A stretch of 64,000 nt of DNA from the NCBI RefSeq assembly GCF_014633365.1, contig NC_068347.1, positions 34,328,116 through 34,392,115 of the forward strand, given 5' to 3'. Positions 51,101-62,451 of the stretch are shown here, piece after piece (position 1 is the stretch's first letter; each line of letters opens with the position of its first letter). The notes under the pieces are model-generated. The model was not told where the DNA came from. It did no database searches and saw nothing but the letters and a program-made list of their open reading frames with translations. Source of the DNA: Diospyros lotus (lineage: Eukaryota; Streptophyta; Magnoliopsida; Ericales; Ebenaceae). The translations under genes were made by a program, and so were the position numbers.

Positions 51101-51123
51101 CTCCGGCTCGGCAGGAGGAATAG
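33158..51123 (+). CDS. TBC-domain Rab GTPase-activating protein, GYP7-like
   Basis: Ten coding exons: 33158-33292, 34308-34403, 37946-38049, 38616-39415, 39526-39648, 39774-39862, 40786-40986, 49012-49428, 50363-50446 and 51076-51123 (TAG). All phases fit, giving about 698 residues. The start ([10 protein letters not shown], then [13 protein letters not shown]) precedes [18 protein letters not shown], a common lead-in to this fold. The TBC domain starts at residue 78: the structural motif [16 protein letters not shown], then the arginine-finger motif IVVDVVR at 378-384 and the glutamine-finger motif YCQ at 417-419. Both catalytic residues are present, so an active GAP that speeds GTP hydrolysis on a Rab GTPase in membrane traffic is expected. 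About 230 residues of Ser/Asp/Glu-rich, probably disordered sequence separate the first motif from the arginine finger. The Rab partner is unknown. Introns 2 and 7 are swollen by transposons (3.5 and 8.0 kb). Confidence 0.92.
35322..35593. repeat. Foldback (palindromic) repeat
   Basis: The left arm (CATGAACTTTTTGATTTTGG, TCAATTTAGCCCCTGAAC) pairs with the right arm, which read from the other strand gives GGCCCCTCAACTTTTTATT and continues in parallel. The centre repeats GGGTGAATTTGAGCC and its inverse. It looks like a MITE; the superfamily and duplication could not be fixed. Confidence 0.65.
35986..36790. mobile_element. Non-autonomous hAT element (805 bases)
   Basis: It is flanked by the exact 8-base duplication CTTGTTAA (35978-35985 and 36791-36798). 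The ends are imperfect inverted repeats: TAGTGTCGGACCT on the left, and CAAGGCCGAACCT for the right end read from the other strand. GGGCCCC-rich subterminal words occur on both sides. The core (36190-36650) is purine- and GC-rich (GCGAGCCA, GAGAGGCGAG), with ORFs in several frames that are products of this composition. Confidence 0.88.
37048..37516. mobile_element. Non-autonomous hAT element (469 bases), CAGTGTTCTAAAA family
   Basis: The left end CAGTGTTCTAAAACACG faces the right end TTTTAGAACACTG. The flanking 8-base duplication is GTGCTAAG on both sides (37040-37047 and 37517-37524). GC-rich subterminal parts (TAGGCGCTAGTTGGGCGCC; GGCGCCTAGGGGTGCCG) can pair. The core is a GA-rich tract without a convincing gene. 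Confidence 0.92.
39929..40723. mobile_element. Probable inverted-repeat DNA element, outer
   Basis: The left end CCCGTTTGATTTTGTTC and TGTGTTCATTTTC match the right end read from the other strand (CCCATTCAATTTCATTG, then TGTGTTCATTTTC). The target duplication is not clear, so the superfamily is left open. Confidence 0.45.
40211..40574. mobile_element. MITE-like foldback element nested in the outer element
   Basis: The left end GGTAAATTCCACCCAAATCC and TTTAGTTTAAATTTAGCATT are mirrored at the right end, which from the other strand reads GGGTAAATTACACCCAAGTC and TATAGTTTAAATTTAGTATT. The arms extend for at least 100 bases. Confidence 0.65.
41480..42677 (+). repeat. 5' LTR, interrupted by a hAT element
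   Basis: The LTR text resumes after the hAT element with no loss apart from the 8-base duplication. It includes a CT-rich part with a GT microsatellite (42507-42526) and ends CCCTAGGTACATGACA. Confidence 0.92.
41525..42320. mobile_element. hAT element (796 bases) inside the 5' LTR
   Basis: The exact 8-base duplication AATAGGCT flanks it (41517-41524 and 42321-42328). The ends are inverted: CAGTATCCTAAAATGCG on the left, and CAGTGTTCTAAAATGCG for the right end from the other strand. It belongs with the element at 37048. The core (41640-42180) looks like a plant gene leader: CT-rich, repeated AAGCTTCGATTTTT, and AGGGTTTGCAG. It may be a captured gene fragment. Confidence 0.92.
42681..42692 (+). 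promoter_or_regulatory. Primer binding site for tRNA-iMet
   Basis: TGGTATCAGAGC, three bases after the LTR end, is the standard complement of the 3' end of plant initiator methionine tRNA. Confidence 0.9.
44741..45666. mobile_element. hAT element (926 bases) inside the retrotransposon body
   Basis: The ends CATAGTTGTTAAAGGCGC and GCGCCTTTCAGAACTATG are inverted. The exact 8-base duplication is TCCAAAAC (44733-44740 and 45667-45674). GC-rich subterminal parts (GCCTAGGCGCGCGCTTAGG; CACCTCGCCTCGTGCGCC) flank an AT-rich core. An open frame of the host retrotransposon runs up to the left duplication and continues after the right one, so the insertion broke an ORF. Confidence 0.93.
46501..46514 (+). 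promoter_or_regulatory. Polypurine tract of the LTR retrotransposon
   Basis: GAAGGAGGGGGGAA directly before the right LTR, in the position where plus-strand synthesis is primed. Confidence 0.85.
46516..46907 (+). repeat. 3' LTR, intact
   Basis: 392 bases, TG...CA ends. It differs from the other LTR by scattered substitutions (two in the first 43 bases compared) and by a CT rather than GT microsatellite, so the insertion is not very recent. Confidence 0.93.
47034..47067 (-). mobile_element. 34-base LINE 3'-end insertion
   Basis: The insert reads, on the other strand, TAGTGGGATAAAGGCTGG and ends in TTG repeats, the usual 3' end of plant L1-type LINEs. A perfect 17-base duplication (ATACATGACATGTTCAT) flanks it at 47017-47033 and 47068-47084. 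Confidence 0.85.
47609..47670 (+). mobile_element. 62-base LINE 3'-end insertion
   Basis: It contains CTAGTGGGATAAGGCTTG followed by ATGTTGTTGTTAC. An 18-base duplication with two differences flanks it (47591-47608 and 47671-47688; core ATAGAATAGA). Confidence 0.82.
47787..48058 (+). mobile_element. 272-base 5'-truncated LINE
   Basis: It ends CTTGGTTAGGATAAAGTGC followed by TTGATGATGATG, a LINE-type tail. It is flanked by a 20-base duplication with one difference (AAAGTCATTACAAAAGTTTG at 47767-47786 and its copy at 48059-48078). No ORF remains. Confidence 0.82.
48600..49011 (+). repeat. Duplicated splice-acceptor region of TBC intron 7
   Basis: The segment starting GGGCCACAGAAAATG at 48600 recurs at 48851, and the following text (AATTGCCAAATAGTTGGTTG, then CATTTGCAAGCATG) is present in both copies. 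The second copy is shorter inside and ends with the used acceptor CACTGCAG at 49011. The first copy ends at 48851 with TTATCAG, a possible decoy acceptor. Confidence 0.85.
50561..50700 (+). mobile_element. tRNA-derived SINE, Au-like
   Basis: AGTCATGGGTTCAAGTTATG (B box GGTTCAAGT) is followed by GTAACAGCCTCTTTGCAAAG and AAGGATAAGGCT, a body I recall from the Au/SolS group of plant SINEs. It lies in the intron after exon 9 of the TBC gene. The ends are approximate. Confidence 0.65.
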
Positions 51124-53078
51124 GTTGCTTGGGTTTCAGAGACTTGCACGAGTGAAGCTCGGATATGCCTCTTTGGGTTGGTAGTAGTAATTCAAGGTTG
51201 ACTGGCACGAGAGAATTTTGTTATTTAGGCTCTTTTATGTTTGAGGAGCATATGGCAAAGTGCTTATGCTGTTCGATATTCATCCAGTCCTTGACTGAAA
51301 ATGTCTCTTCCACCCGCAGTGCTAGGTAATTACAGCAACATTCTGCTTTGTTTGCCTTATCAGTACTATCCATGCTATTTTGAATTATATAGGTGGTTAA
51401 GCCATTGTAATGAACTTGAGAAATGAGGACCTTAGGAGTGGTCCTGTTACCTATTTGGCCACCCGCCGTCAATATTAATTTGCAGTTGTATTAGTGTAAA
51501 TAAGATCTGAAGGAAAGCATGTTAGAACTGTATTCTAGAGATTTAGGGAAAAAAAAAAAAAGAATTGTATTCTGGTGTAATGGATGGGAGAAATTATTGA
51601 GGACAGCTTGGATACTGTATTCATTTTCTACAAAAAATATATTTTTTATAATTGACTACAAAATAAGATTGATTTTAAAACTACAGTTTGTGAAGAGATG
51701 TTCTTTGGTAAGTATTTCAAGTTTATGAAAAAATGCAAATCCCTTTTTCAATTTTTTTTTTTTTTTTGATAAACAAGCATACTCTTACGAAAGATATAGT
51801 CATGAATAGTGACGATTGGCAAGCCTAGACTCCATGCAGTCGACTTCTCCAAGTGAGATTGAGGCTTCTTGTTGTCATTGAATAAACAAACATACAAATT
51901 GATTTAAATCTTCACTGTTTCCTATCCTTTCTGTTTTTTAATGGATGGGCTTAAATGAAGTGTGTGCATGTAAGGCGACTTCCTAAACACACTTATAAAT
52001 TGCTAGGCTCCCAAGATTCTGAGGGGCTGTCTCAAGACCACTGTGCTACTTTGTTGCTGCCCCTAGATCAACAAAATAAAGTGCATAGGTTCTAATGCTC
52101 ATTTTACAAACAGCCTTTGTTGTGAATTGATACTGGTTCAATCTGACAACTCTTTACCCTAGTGAACAGTTCTCTTCACACTTGCCTGTATTAAGTACTT
52201 CAAGAAAATTTTCTGCTGCTGACTCAAAATTCTCTCGTCATTGTCCACTTCAGTTAAATGCTGAAGGCTATGACCCTGAGACTTGACTGCTTTGTGGCAT
52301 TATCATGTACCGTCTATTTTGGCGTTAATTGTCTATAGATTTCTTAGTCATGCAGTTAAATAAAATTTCTAGCATAACCCTTGCCATCAACGAAAAAGCC
52401 CATCAAAAACCCATTTACCAGTACCCTTGATCCCTTCAGATTAACTGGTACTTCGGCAGTGCCATAGATAATTCATATAGCAGTTTTTGAATGAAGTTCT
52501 AAACTGATCTGAGTGCTTTCTGTAGATTCTTGACTTTGACAAGTACTTAGGATTGATGACATGATATCGTTTATATTCTTAATATATTGGGTTAATGTCC
52601 TCTGGTCTTAAATTGTAACGACTTTGAGAAACACTCTGAATTGTTGGATCTTTACACATTTTCTTCTCTGATTCCAGTGAATGGACTGCATGGTGGAAAC
52701 TTTGCCTTTGTGCCTCTCAGGTCAGGTTACGGAACTTATTGCAGGTTAGTGGAATATGATTCTTCATTGTTATATATACATATTTGGAGACCCAATTATG
52801 TAGAACATCTGGTTGGTCTGTATGAGTTACTCTTGAGAAAACCATATAGTCAAAATCGATGAAATGATAATTTTTTTTGTCTTTTTTCTCTTTGTATCCA
52901 CTTGGTTCTGTTCTTTCCTGAAATGGACTCTTGTTCTATCCAAAAGATAACTGGTTCATTGTTAGCAAGGAAAAACAAATGATCATATTGACCTTTGTCC
53001 TTAATAGTATCAAATATACCTCAAAGAGGCTATAGATTAATTGACTTATAGTTGTTGGTTGTTGAGGTTCTTTTATTA
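51124..53078. other. Spacer between the converging TBC and peroxidase genes
   Basis: The first 400 bases are the probable 3' untranslated region of the TBC gene, and the last few hundred that of the peroxidase gene. A run of T lies at about 51750-51768. No independent gene is convincing. Confidence 0.55.
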
Positions 53079-55073
<1,995 letters not shown>

Positions 55074-55157
55074 GATCTTCAAATTGTGCGCAAAGGGTCT
55101 TCGTCTACTGCACTGGGCGGGGGACTTTATTATGGAAATAGAGGAGGATGAGAGAAG

Positions 55158-55168
55158 TACTTATATAG
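55158..55168 (-). promoter_or_regulatory. TATA box of the peroxidase gene
   Basis: On the - strand the text reads CCCTATATAAGTAC about 90 bases before the ATG, which would put transcription start near 55130 and give a leader of roughly 55-60 bases. Confidence 0.65.
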
Positions 55169-55188
55169 GGTCAGAGGGTGATCGGTGT

Positions 55189-55324
55189 CCACGTGGCCTG
55201 ACGGCAATGCTGAGCTGGAAAACCTTAAGTTTACAGTAATTAATATCAGTTAATAACTGGAGTTCCCGAATGGAAGGGGGCGCCACGTGCATGGTGACCG
55301 TAAACGTGGTCTTGACGCCACGTC
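55189..55324 (-). promoter_or_regulatory. Cluster of ACGT-core (G-box/ABRE-like) sites
   Basis: CCACGTGG at 55189-55196, CACGTG at 55284-55289, ACGTGG at 55304-55309 and GCCACGTC at 55317-55324 lie upstream of the peroxidase TATA box. Such sites bind bZIP and bHLH factors and suggest light, stress or abscisic-acid control, which is an inference. Confidence 0.55.
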
Positions 55325-55329
55325 TAACG

Positions 55330-57732
55330 GAAGCGTGTCAAAGGCAAAGCCTGTGGCTGGGTTTCTCAAATTAATTTTTAGTGTTTTTTTTTTATACATT
55401 TTAATAGGATTTTGCTCATTAAAGGAATGTCAACTCGTCTTATTAAATTAAAAATTAATTTTTAACATGTATGGTTAATGTTTAAAGATAGTATAGTCTT
55501 CATGTTTGATATTGTGTATATATATATATATATAAATTTATAATAATTTTATCTAAATTCATATTATTAGTCTTACATAAAATGAACGATCACCCTAATA
55601 TTAGGCTTAGCTTGGGACCCAAATATTGTAACTGACTAGTACTTGGGGAACTCGTTTTCTATATAAATAGCATTATTATTTTAGAAAATAAGAAATTAAA
55701 AAAAACGTCATTTTGGTGCAAGTTTGTGAGATTATTGTTGAGTTATTCACAACTATGTGGTTTGGAGTCAATTTTTGTGTGAATGCTATTGCTATGCAAA
55801 CATTAATAAGGGCATGTTTGTTCCCTTCCCTTCTTTCCCCCTCACGAACTTGAAGTTCACTCCTTGAATAATTCTTACAAAGACTTCAAACTTTGGTTCT
55901 TCAATATTACGACATATATATATATATATATGCATGTCAAATAATTGATTCCAAATTAATAGTAAATGCTTTTGCAAGTCTTAAGACCATGCAATTTGCT
56001 TGGTGACACCAAATTCATTGGTGGTACATCGAAGAATCCATATCTCATATTAAACAATTGATAAGAGTGTAATGAAGATCAGGAAAAAAAAAAGGGATAA
56101 TTTCAATATTTGAAAATTTTTATGAGTTTTATGAAAATACTAGAGATTATTCATAAAAATTTCAATTTTAGTAAATTTTATAATATTAAGATAAATATTA
56201 TTTATAAAAATCTTAATTTTAGTAGATTTCAGAATATTAAGGTAAATATTATCTAAAATAGTTTTAATTCTAGTTAATTTGAGAAAATGTTACGCTTTCT
56301 TATAAATAGATAAGCTCTTGCTTCAAAAATATATATTTTTAATATTAATTTTAATACGATTTCAAGTATTTTTTAACTTAAACATTGGAATGTTTGTGTA
56401 GAGATTTTCTTACGTTCTCTAATTATTATTTTTTTTTTCAAAGTGTAAATAATTTGACAATTACATTTCTAATCAATAAATTTATTACTATATTTGAGCG
56501 ATAAAATTACTAACTAAATAACTACTATTATGTATATAAAACTGGTCTATTATGATCCTATAGATTATAGAACCTTCAAATGTAATCAAGAAATTAGATT
56601 ACCAGCTAAGTGACAACAAATAGAAGAATCGAGGAATGTGTTGGGTTTGCAAATTAATTTAATATTATTGCCAACACACTTGCATATAGAAAAGAGAAAA
56701 ATTAACAAAGAATCTAGAGATGTGTTCTCATTCTCAAATTTCCATGCCTTTGTTGATCCAAGGCACCCATTTCTTCACAATTAATATTTAGCATGTGCAT
56801 GCAAAGATGTGATCTACCCACAAATAAATTTAATATATACAAAATTTTTAATAATTTTATTTAGAATTAATGATTGTTCTACCCAAATTTATAAAGAGTT
56901 TAATTATTAATTTTGAGTTGAACTATTGCTAATTTAGGGTAGAACTATTATGAATTAATTTATGAAGATTATTTATTAAATTTATTTATAAATATAATAT
57001 TTTTGTATTGAAAATGTTACTTAAAGACACTCAAAAGAGTGTAACTTTTGAATGTCCAAGTAACACCGTTGTTTTGAATACAATTGTTAAGTACTAATAC
57101 ACGCATCTTATTTTTAGGTAATATGTATTTATTATATTTTATTTTTAATATTTAACTAATTTTATTGATTGATGATAAATTTATTATGTTTTGAATTATT
57201 TAATTGATTAATAGAATTATTTGAACGTTGAAAACAAAACAAAATAAAATAATATATAAAATGTAATGTTTATATATTATTTAAAAATAAAATACATTAA
57301 TGGAGCAATATTGATTAATTAACTTGTCAACATTGATTAATTAACCTTCAAGTCTAATACACTAAGCATATATAAGATTAATTAATGAAGCAATGCTAGC
57401 AAGTGGCAACCGACCACGGATCTTAGCATCATTTGTCATAAAAAAAAATAATTAATACACAAAATTTCTCGTTTTAATTATAAATTAGAGGGGTGATTCG
57501 TAAAAAAATAAAAAATTATAAGTAAAAATTTATTAGACGATGTTTGATAATAATTATTTAAATTTTAATTTTTTAGACCAAATTTTAAATAAAATGAGTT
57601 TCGATGTAGTAATAAAATTGTTTTAAAAGTTAGTTCTCGGAGATAAGCTACTTCTATAGCTATATTAGATGGGTATTGTTTTAATACAATTGATTAGGTA
57701 TTGTTTTAAGATTATAATTTGATAATCGCTTG
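55330..57732. other. AT-rich intergenic DNA
   Basis: 2.4 kb without a recognisable gene. TA microsatellites lie at 55517-55532 and 55914-55932. Confidence 0.6.
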
Positions 57733-57747
57733 TATGACTCTATCCAT

Positions 57748-58578
57748 ACAACAACAACAATATATCTAGGTTTTATCTTATTATATGGGGTTGGTTATAT
57801 GAATTATAGACTTTCATGTATTTTTGTCTTTTGTCATATCTTTATTTAGGTTTATATATTTCATATCAAATTTTAATGTCTCTCTCAAAATCTTCTTAGG
57901 TCTGCCTCTACCTTTACCTTTTTTTTGGATTAATTGTTCAATTTCATCAACTCTCTTCATAGGAGTATCTCTTGGTTTTCTTCTCACATGACTAGACTAT
58001 CTTAGTCTAGTCTCTCTCATCTTTTCTTTGATTGATACTATTCTTACCTTATTATGAATAACTTCATTCCTAATTATATCTTTTCTTATATGGCTGCACA
58101 TCCATCTTAGCATCATCATCTCCACTATACTCGTTTTTTCCTTATGATGGTATTTGATTGTTTAACATTCTGAGCCATATAACAAAACTGGTCTTATAGC
58201 TATTCTATAGAATTTTCCTTTCAGTTTTAATAAGATTTTACCATCACATAACATCCTCGATGCATTTTTTCATTTTAGCCAACCTACCTTAATTCAATGC
58301 TTGACATCCTCGTGAATTTCTCTATTTTTTTGAACCACTGATCCTAAATATCGAAAATGGTATTTTCTTTCTAAGATTTAGTCTTTCAATTTTATTATAA
58401 CATCTTCTACACTTGCATTCTTACTAAATTTATATTTCATAATTCTGTTTTTCTTCTACTTAATTTAAATCTCTTATATTCTAAATTATTTTTTTACAAC
58501 TCAAGTTTAGTGTTTACTCCTTCTTTTATTTCATCCACCAACACTATGTTATCTGCAAAAGCATACACCATAGCATTA
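57748..58578 (-). mobile_element. 5'-truncated L1-type LINE (831 bases) with ORF2 C-terminal remnant
   Basis: On the - strand the remains of the ORF2 C-terminus can be read (LRWMCSHIRKD, IKEKMRETRLR, then HVRRKPRDTPMKRVDEIE), with a stop where a Trp is usual. The 3' end has CCCATATAATAAGATAAAA and closes in TTG repeats. A 15-base duplication with one difference flanks it (TATGACTCTATCCAT at 57733-57747; copy at 58579-58593). It is dead through truncation and stops. Confidence 0.88.
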
Positions 58579-58814
58579 TATGACTCTACCCATGATAAAA
58601 AAAAAAAAAAATTAAAAATGTTAAAAATCCTACACTTAAAAAGGAGTTATAGGTTTGATATATAAATTTTATTTGTACCATACTTTGAGTCGAGTCATTT
58701 AAAGTTAATTTAAGACAATCTCAACAAGCTCAAACTCGAGATCTTCCCATTTTAAAAGAGTAATATTAACTTACCATTTGTCGTCAAATTTTATTATTTC
58801 TTTTTTTAATGGTA

Positions 58815-59115
58815 TTGGACAAAATGTATATTTTATCTCTTGTATTTGCACGTTTTTTTATTTAGATACTTGAATTTTTATTGTTTCAATTATACTTTTG
58901 ACTTATACAATTTCGAGTCAATTGTACTTCTAAATTTTTTATTATTTTAATTATATCTCTAAACTATACTTAATTTATTGTTCTTAACAAATTTGTCAAA
59001 ATGTGTAATAGACTCAAAATTATATAATTCAAATGTGAAATTGAAATAACAAAAGGTTGAGTGTATAAATAAAAAAAATGTTCAAGTACAAAGACTAAAA
59101 TATGTATTTGGCTAA
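58815..59115. repeat. Foldback element (about 300 bases), best-preserved copy
   Basis: The left end TTGGACAAAATGTATATTTT is an inverted copy of the right end (AAAATATGTATTTGGCTAA). The arms run on with TTATTTAGATACTTGAA on the left and its counterpart at the right, nearly to the centre, so the whole element is a large palindrome. A target duplication could not be decided. Confidence 0.75.
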
Positions 59116-60413
59116 CAGTGTTCCCTTTCATTCTTGTTCCCATTAATTATTATAAAATAATTAAAACCCAGCTTCTTGATGAACAGTTTCAGTTTTAGTA
59201 ATTCTTCCAAGTTACATAGATGTTTAAAGCCCTTTACATGCCCATTTGTCTTGGGCCATTCCATAATTTTATTGGGCCTTTTGCCCACCAACAAGTTTTC
59301 AGTTACATAGCCTCCTGGGCTTGTCCAAGTTGGTATTTGTCACAATTTTGTGGTTGTTTGATACAAGTTTGAATCTCATTGATAGCATACGAAAAACATT
59401 TTCTAGTTATATTCTTATGAGGTTGTGACCGTCACATATGACCTTGGGCGTCATATGTGGTCGATACAACATTTTGCTTGTCACGCTATGTGATGGGTTT
59501 GTAGAAGTATTTTGTGTTTATTGTAACTGTTATAAGACGTCACTTATTATATGGTTAAACTTTGCCTAGATTACGTGAAAGAGTTAATTCATTAATTTTT
59601 AATATCTTAATATAATAATTATATTATTATTTTAAAACCATTTATCCAAATCATTCTACAAACTAGTAAGAAATAGTATTTCTTTTTCTTTTTTTGGTAA
59701 TTAAAATTATATAATTCAGAATTTAGTAAATGAGTAATGAAAGTTAAAATCGAGATATCAACTCACCTAAACTACCAAATATCATTAGCCCGTAACTCTA
59801 TATCATTAAAAACAATGCCAAGAAAATAATAAACGAATACGGTTTCACTATAAAGGAAATTGAAGGCATACAATATATAAAATTTCACAACCTTGAAATA
59901 TCCCCAATATACCTAATTACCTTCTAAAAATACTGCCAAAAAGAACGAATATATCTACAACAACTACCAACTTAGGGTTCTATATCGGAGGGGGTTGGTA
60001 GGTTAAATTATGGTATCAGATTTAAATCTAAAAATTAAGACATACTTTAGTATTCTAGTTATACTTTATTTGAACGTTTTTTTATTTTATTTTTGATTTC
60101 CCATGAGTTGAATACAAACTAAAGCAGCCGTACGATAAGTCGTATAAAGTGGGAAGAAAATTCCTTATGGATTGTGTGAGGGCTTACGTAACAATCAAAT
60201 TCAAATTTACTAATCATATATAATTAGGCTTTTGACCGCAATTATATATTATATTAGGTTTTTTTGAAAAATATTTTTCTTTAATGTAGAAAACACGAGG
60301 GGCTTTCGATCAACATATAATTTTCGTGTTAGAGTGTTCCACTCTCCTGAAAATTTATAGCCTTCACACGTTGTATTAAAGTAACGTTTGTTAAAATAAG
60401 CAAGATAAAAGAG
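59116..60413. other. Intergenic DNA
   Basis: Mostly AT-rich. A less AT-rich part at 59200-59530 contains short inverted words (GGTTGTGACCGTCACATATG) of unknown meaning. A reverse match to the SINE-like repeat of 29745 lies at about 60280-60312. Confidence 0.5.
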
Positions 60414-60555
60414 CAGAGGAGGATCTAGGGGGATCCAAAGGAAGGGCTGGAGCTTCAATTTGAGGGGCTATGTGTGTATATAAATATATATTTATATATA
60501 TAATGTTTTGATTGGGGCTGAAGCCCGTGTCAGTCCTTGCCTAGATCTGCCACTG
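60414..60555. mobile_element. Small hAT-type MITE (142 bases)
   Basis: The left end CAGAGGAGGATCTAGG matches the right end from the other strand (CAGTGGCAGATCTAGG). The flanking 8 bases are TAAAAGAG and TAAGGGAG, a duplication with two differences. The ends resemble common plant hAT ends of the CAGGGGCGGATCTAGG kind. Confidence 0.7.
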
Positions 60556-61567
60556 TAAGGGAGTATATAAGATTGAAATGGTTTTCCGACCAAGATATGG
60601 AATGAGCAAGATAAAGTTGAGAAGTATTCTAAGATTTTTATCAAACTATTTGTTAAATTCTTTGGAATGCATTAGAGGACACAGACGTTATTTTTTTCTT
60701 ATATATAGGGTCTAAGATATGTTTATCTTGAAGGAATGAGAGATATGCATGTTTTAAAAAATTAAGATAAGAGATTATTAATAATTTTTTTAAGAATGGT
60801 CAAATAACTTAATAAACATATTGAAAATGATAGAAATTCGAGATATATCCCATATATTAGTTTTTCCACCCCATATCTTGATTAAGGAATAATCACTTTT
60901 AAGTGGTGGGTAAAAACTTACTATCATTACACCCTATATTAAACGAATAGCCACTTGAATAGTGGGATAAAACTCAAACTCTAATTTTATGAATATATGC
61001 AAATTATCGATCATTGCACACAAAAAATGTGTCAAACTTATGATAACTCAAATTCTCAACCGTCTGCGGTGGACTTTATCCAAATCTTAGAAGAAAACAG
61101 TCAAATTGATTGTCAAGAAGCTGAATTTGTGCAGAGTTTCAGAGTCTATGTTTGAATGTCTTTTAGCTGAAGATTCAATTTTTATTTTTATTTAGTTTAA
61201 TTTTGTTTTTACTTTGGCTTTTACCAAAGAGAATGGTGGAGAATCAAATTAAAATATTTAAATTGAAAAAAATATTTGAGTTAATGTATGAATTTAGGAT
61301 CGAAAATAAATTATCAAACACGTAAATAAAAATAAAAATTTTATATAAAAAATTTAAATTAAAAAAATCACAGACAAAAAAAAAAAATATCACTACGATT
61401 TATAAACCTAATACTCATCTATATACGTATATTAAAAAATATTTATAAAATATATATAGTTAAATTTGAATTAAAAATCACAATTATCACAATTAAATGT
61501 AATTATTAGAAATTAAAATCAACAAATATCTTTAAATATAATATCATATGTCATAATAATGATAAAT
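60556..61567. other. AT-rich intergenic DNA
   Basis: No gene or element with clear ends was seen. Confidence 0.6.
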
Positions 61568-62130
61568 CTATATATATATTATAACAAAATAGCCGTCAAA
61601 TCATTTTCCCGCCCATTTTCAGTTTCTATTTTGATATTTTATTATGTTTTATTTATTTTATTTCTTACCCAAAATAGAATTTTTGTAGATCATTAATTAA
61701 GTCCAAATTTATGAAAAACATGTAATTCTTGGAATCTGTAGATAATTTTTTTTAACAGTAAAGTGCTTGGAGAATGTGTAAACATGGTATATGAATAGAC
61801 AAGAATTAATCTATATTATTAATTCTTAAATATTAACATAAAATATATATCTATATATATATATTATAACAAAATAGCTGCCAAATCTTTTTTTCCGCCC
61901 ATTTTCAGTTTCTATTTTGATATTTTATTATGTTTTGTTTATTTTTTTCTTACCCAAAATAGAATTTTTGTTGATCATTAATTAAGTCTAAATTTGTGGG
62001 AAACATGTAATTCTTGGAATCAGTAGATAATTTTTTTTTAGCTGTAAAGTGCTTGGAGAATGTGTAAGCATGGTATATGAAAAGACAAGAATTAATCTAT
62101 ATTATTAATTCTTAAATATTAACATAAAAT
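61568..62130. repeat. Tandem duplication, two copies of about 280 bases
   Basis: Copy 1 (61568-61843) and copy 2 (61851-62130) share AACAAAATAGC, CCGCCCATTTTCAGTTTC, AAGTGCTTGGAGAATGTG and ATTCTTAAATATTAAC in the same order, with few changes; the spacing is 283 bases. No coding sequence is seen. Confidence 0.9.
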
Positions 62131-62451
62131 TTTAATTAAAATAAATTACAGAAAAATGAAACTTTTTTAAATCGAGATAAATCTTGAGATATCAAGTAAT
62201 ACCATTGAATATCGATTACCAAGTAATTTTTTAAAAAAATAAATTTATTTTTTTATTTTATTTCCCATAATTTATTTCTCATTCTCTCTCAATAAAGCCA
62301 CCACTCAAAACTCTAAAACCCTTAATTAGTTTCAAAACCATGCAAAAAAAAGTACAAATCTTATATATATTTATGTTATTACTTAATTTTGAAAAATAAT
62401 TAGTTAGTAGGTTATGTTAAATTAGTTATTTAGGCAAAATTAAATTATTTT

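Noticed and set aside
52641..52862. Exon-like stretch between the TBC and peroxidase genes
   Set aside because: It has a possible acceptor and donor (TTCCAG and GCAG|GTTAGT), but the product matches no family I know and the TBC frame already ends at 51123. An untranslated exon cannot be ruled out.
59440..59470. Small inverted repeat as a possible microRNA hairpin
   Set aside because: The arms are short and lie in AT-rich spacer; nothing supports a precursor without small RNA data.
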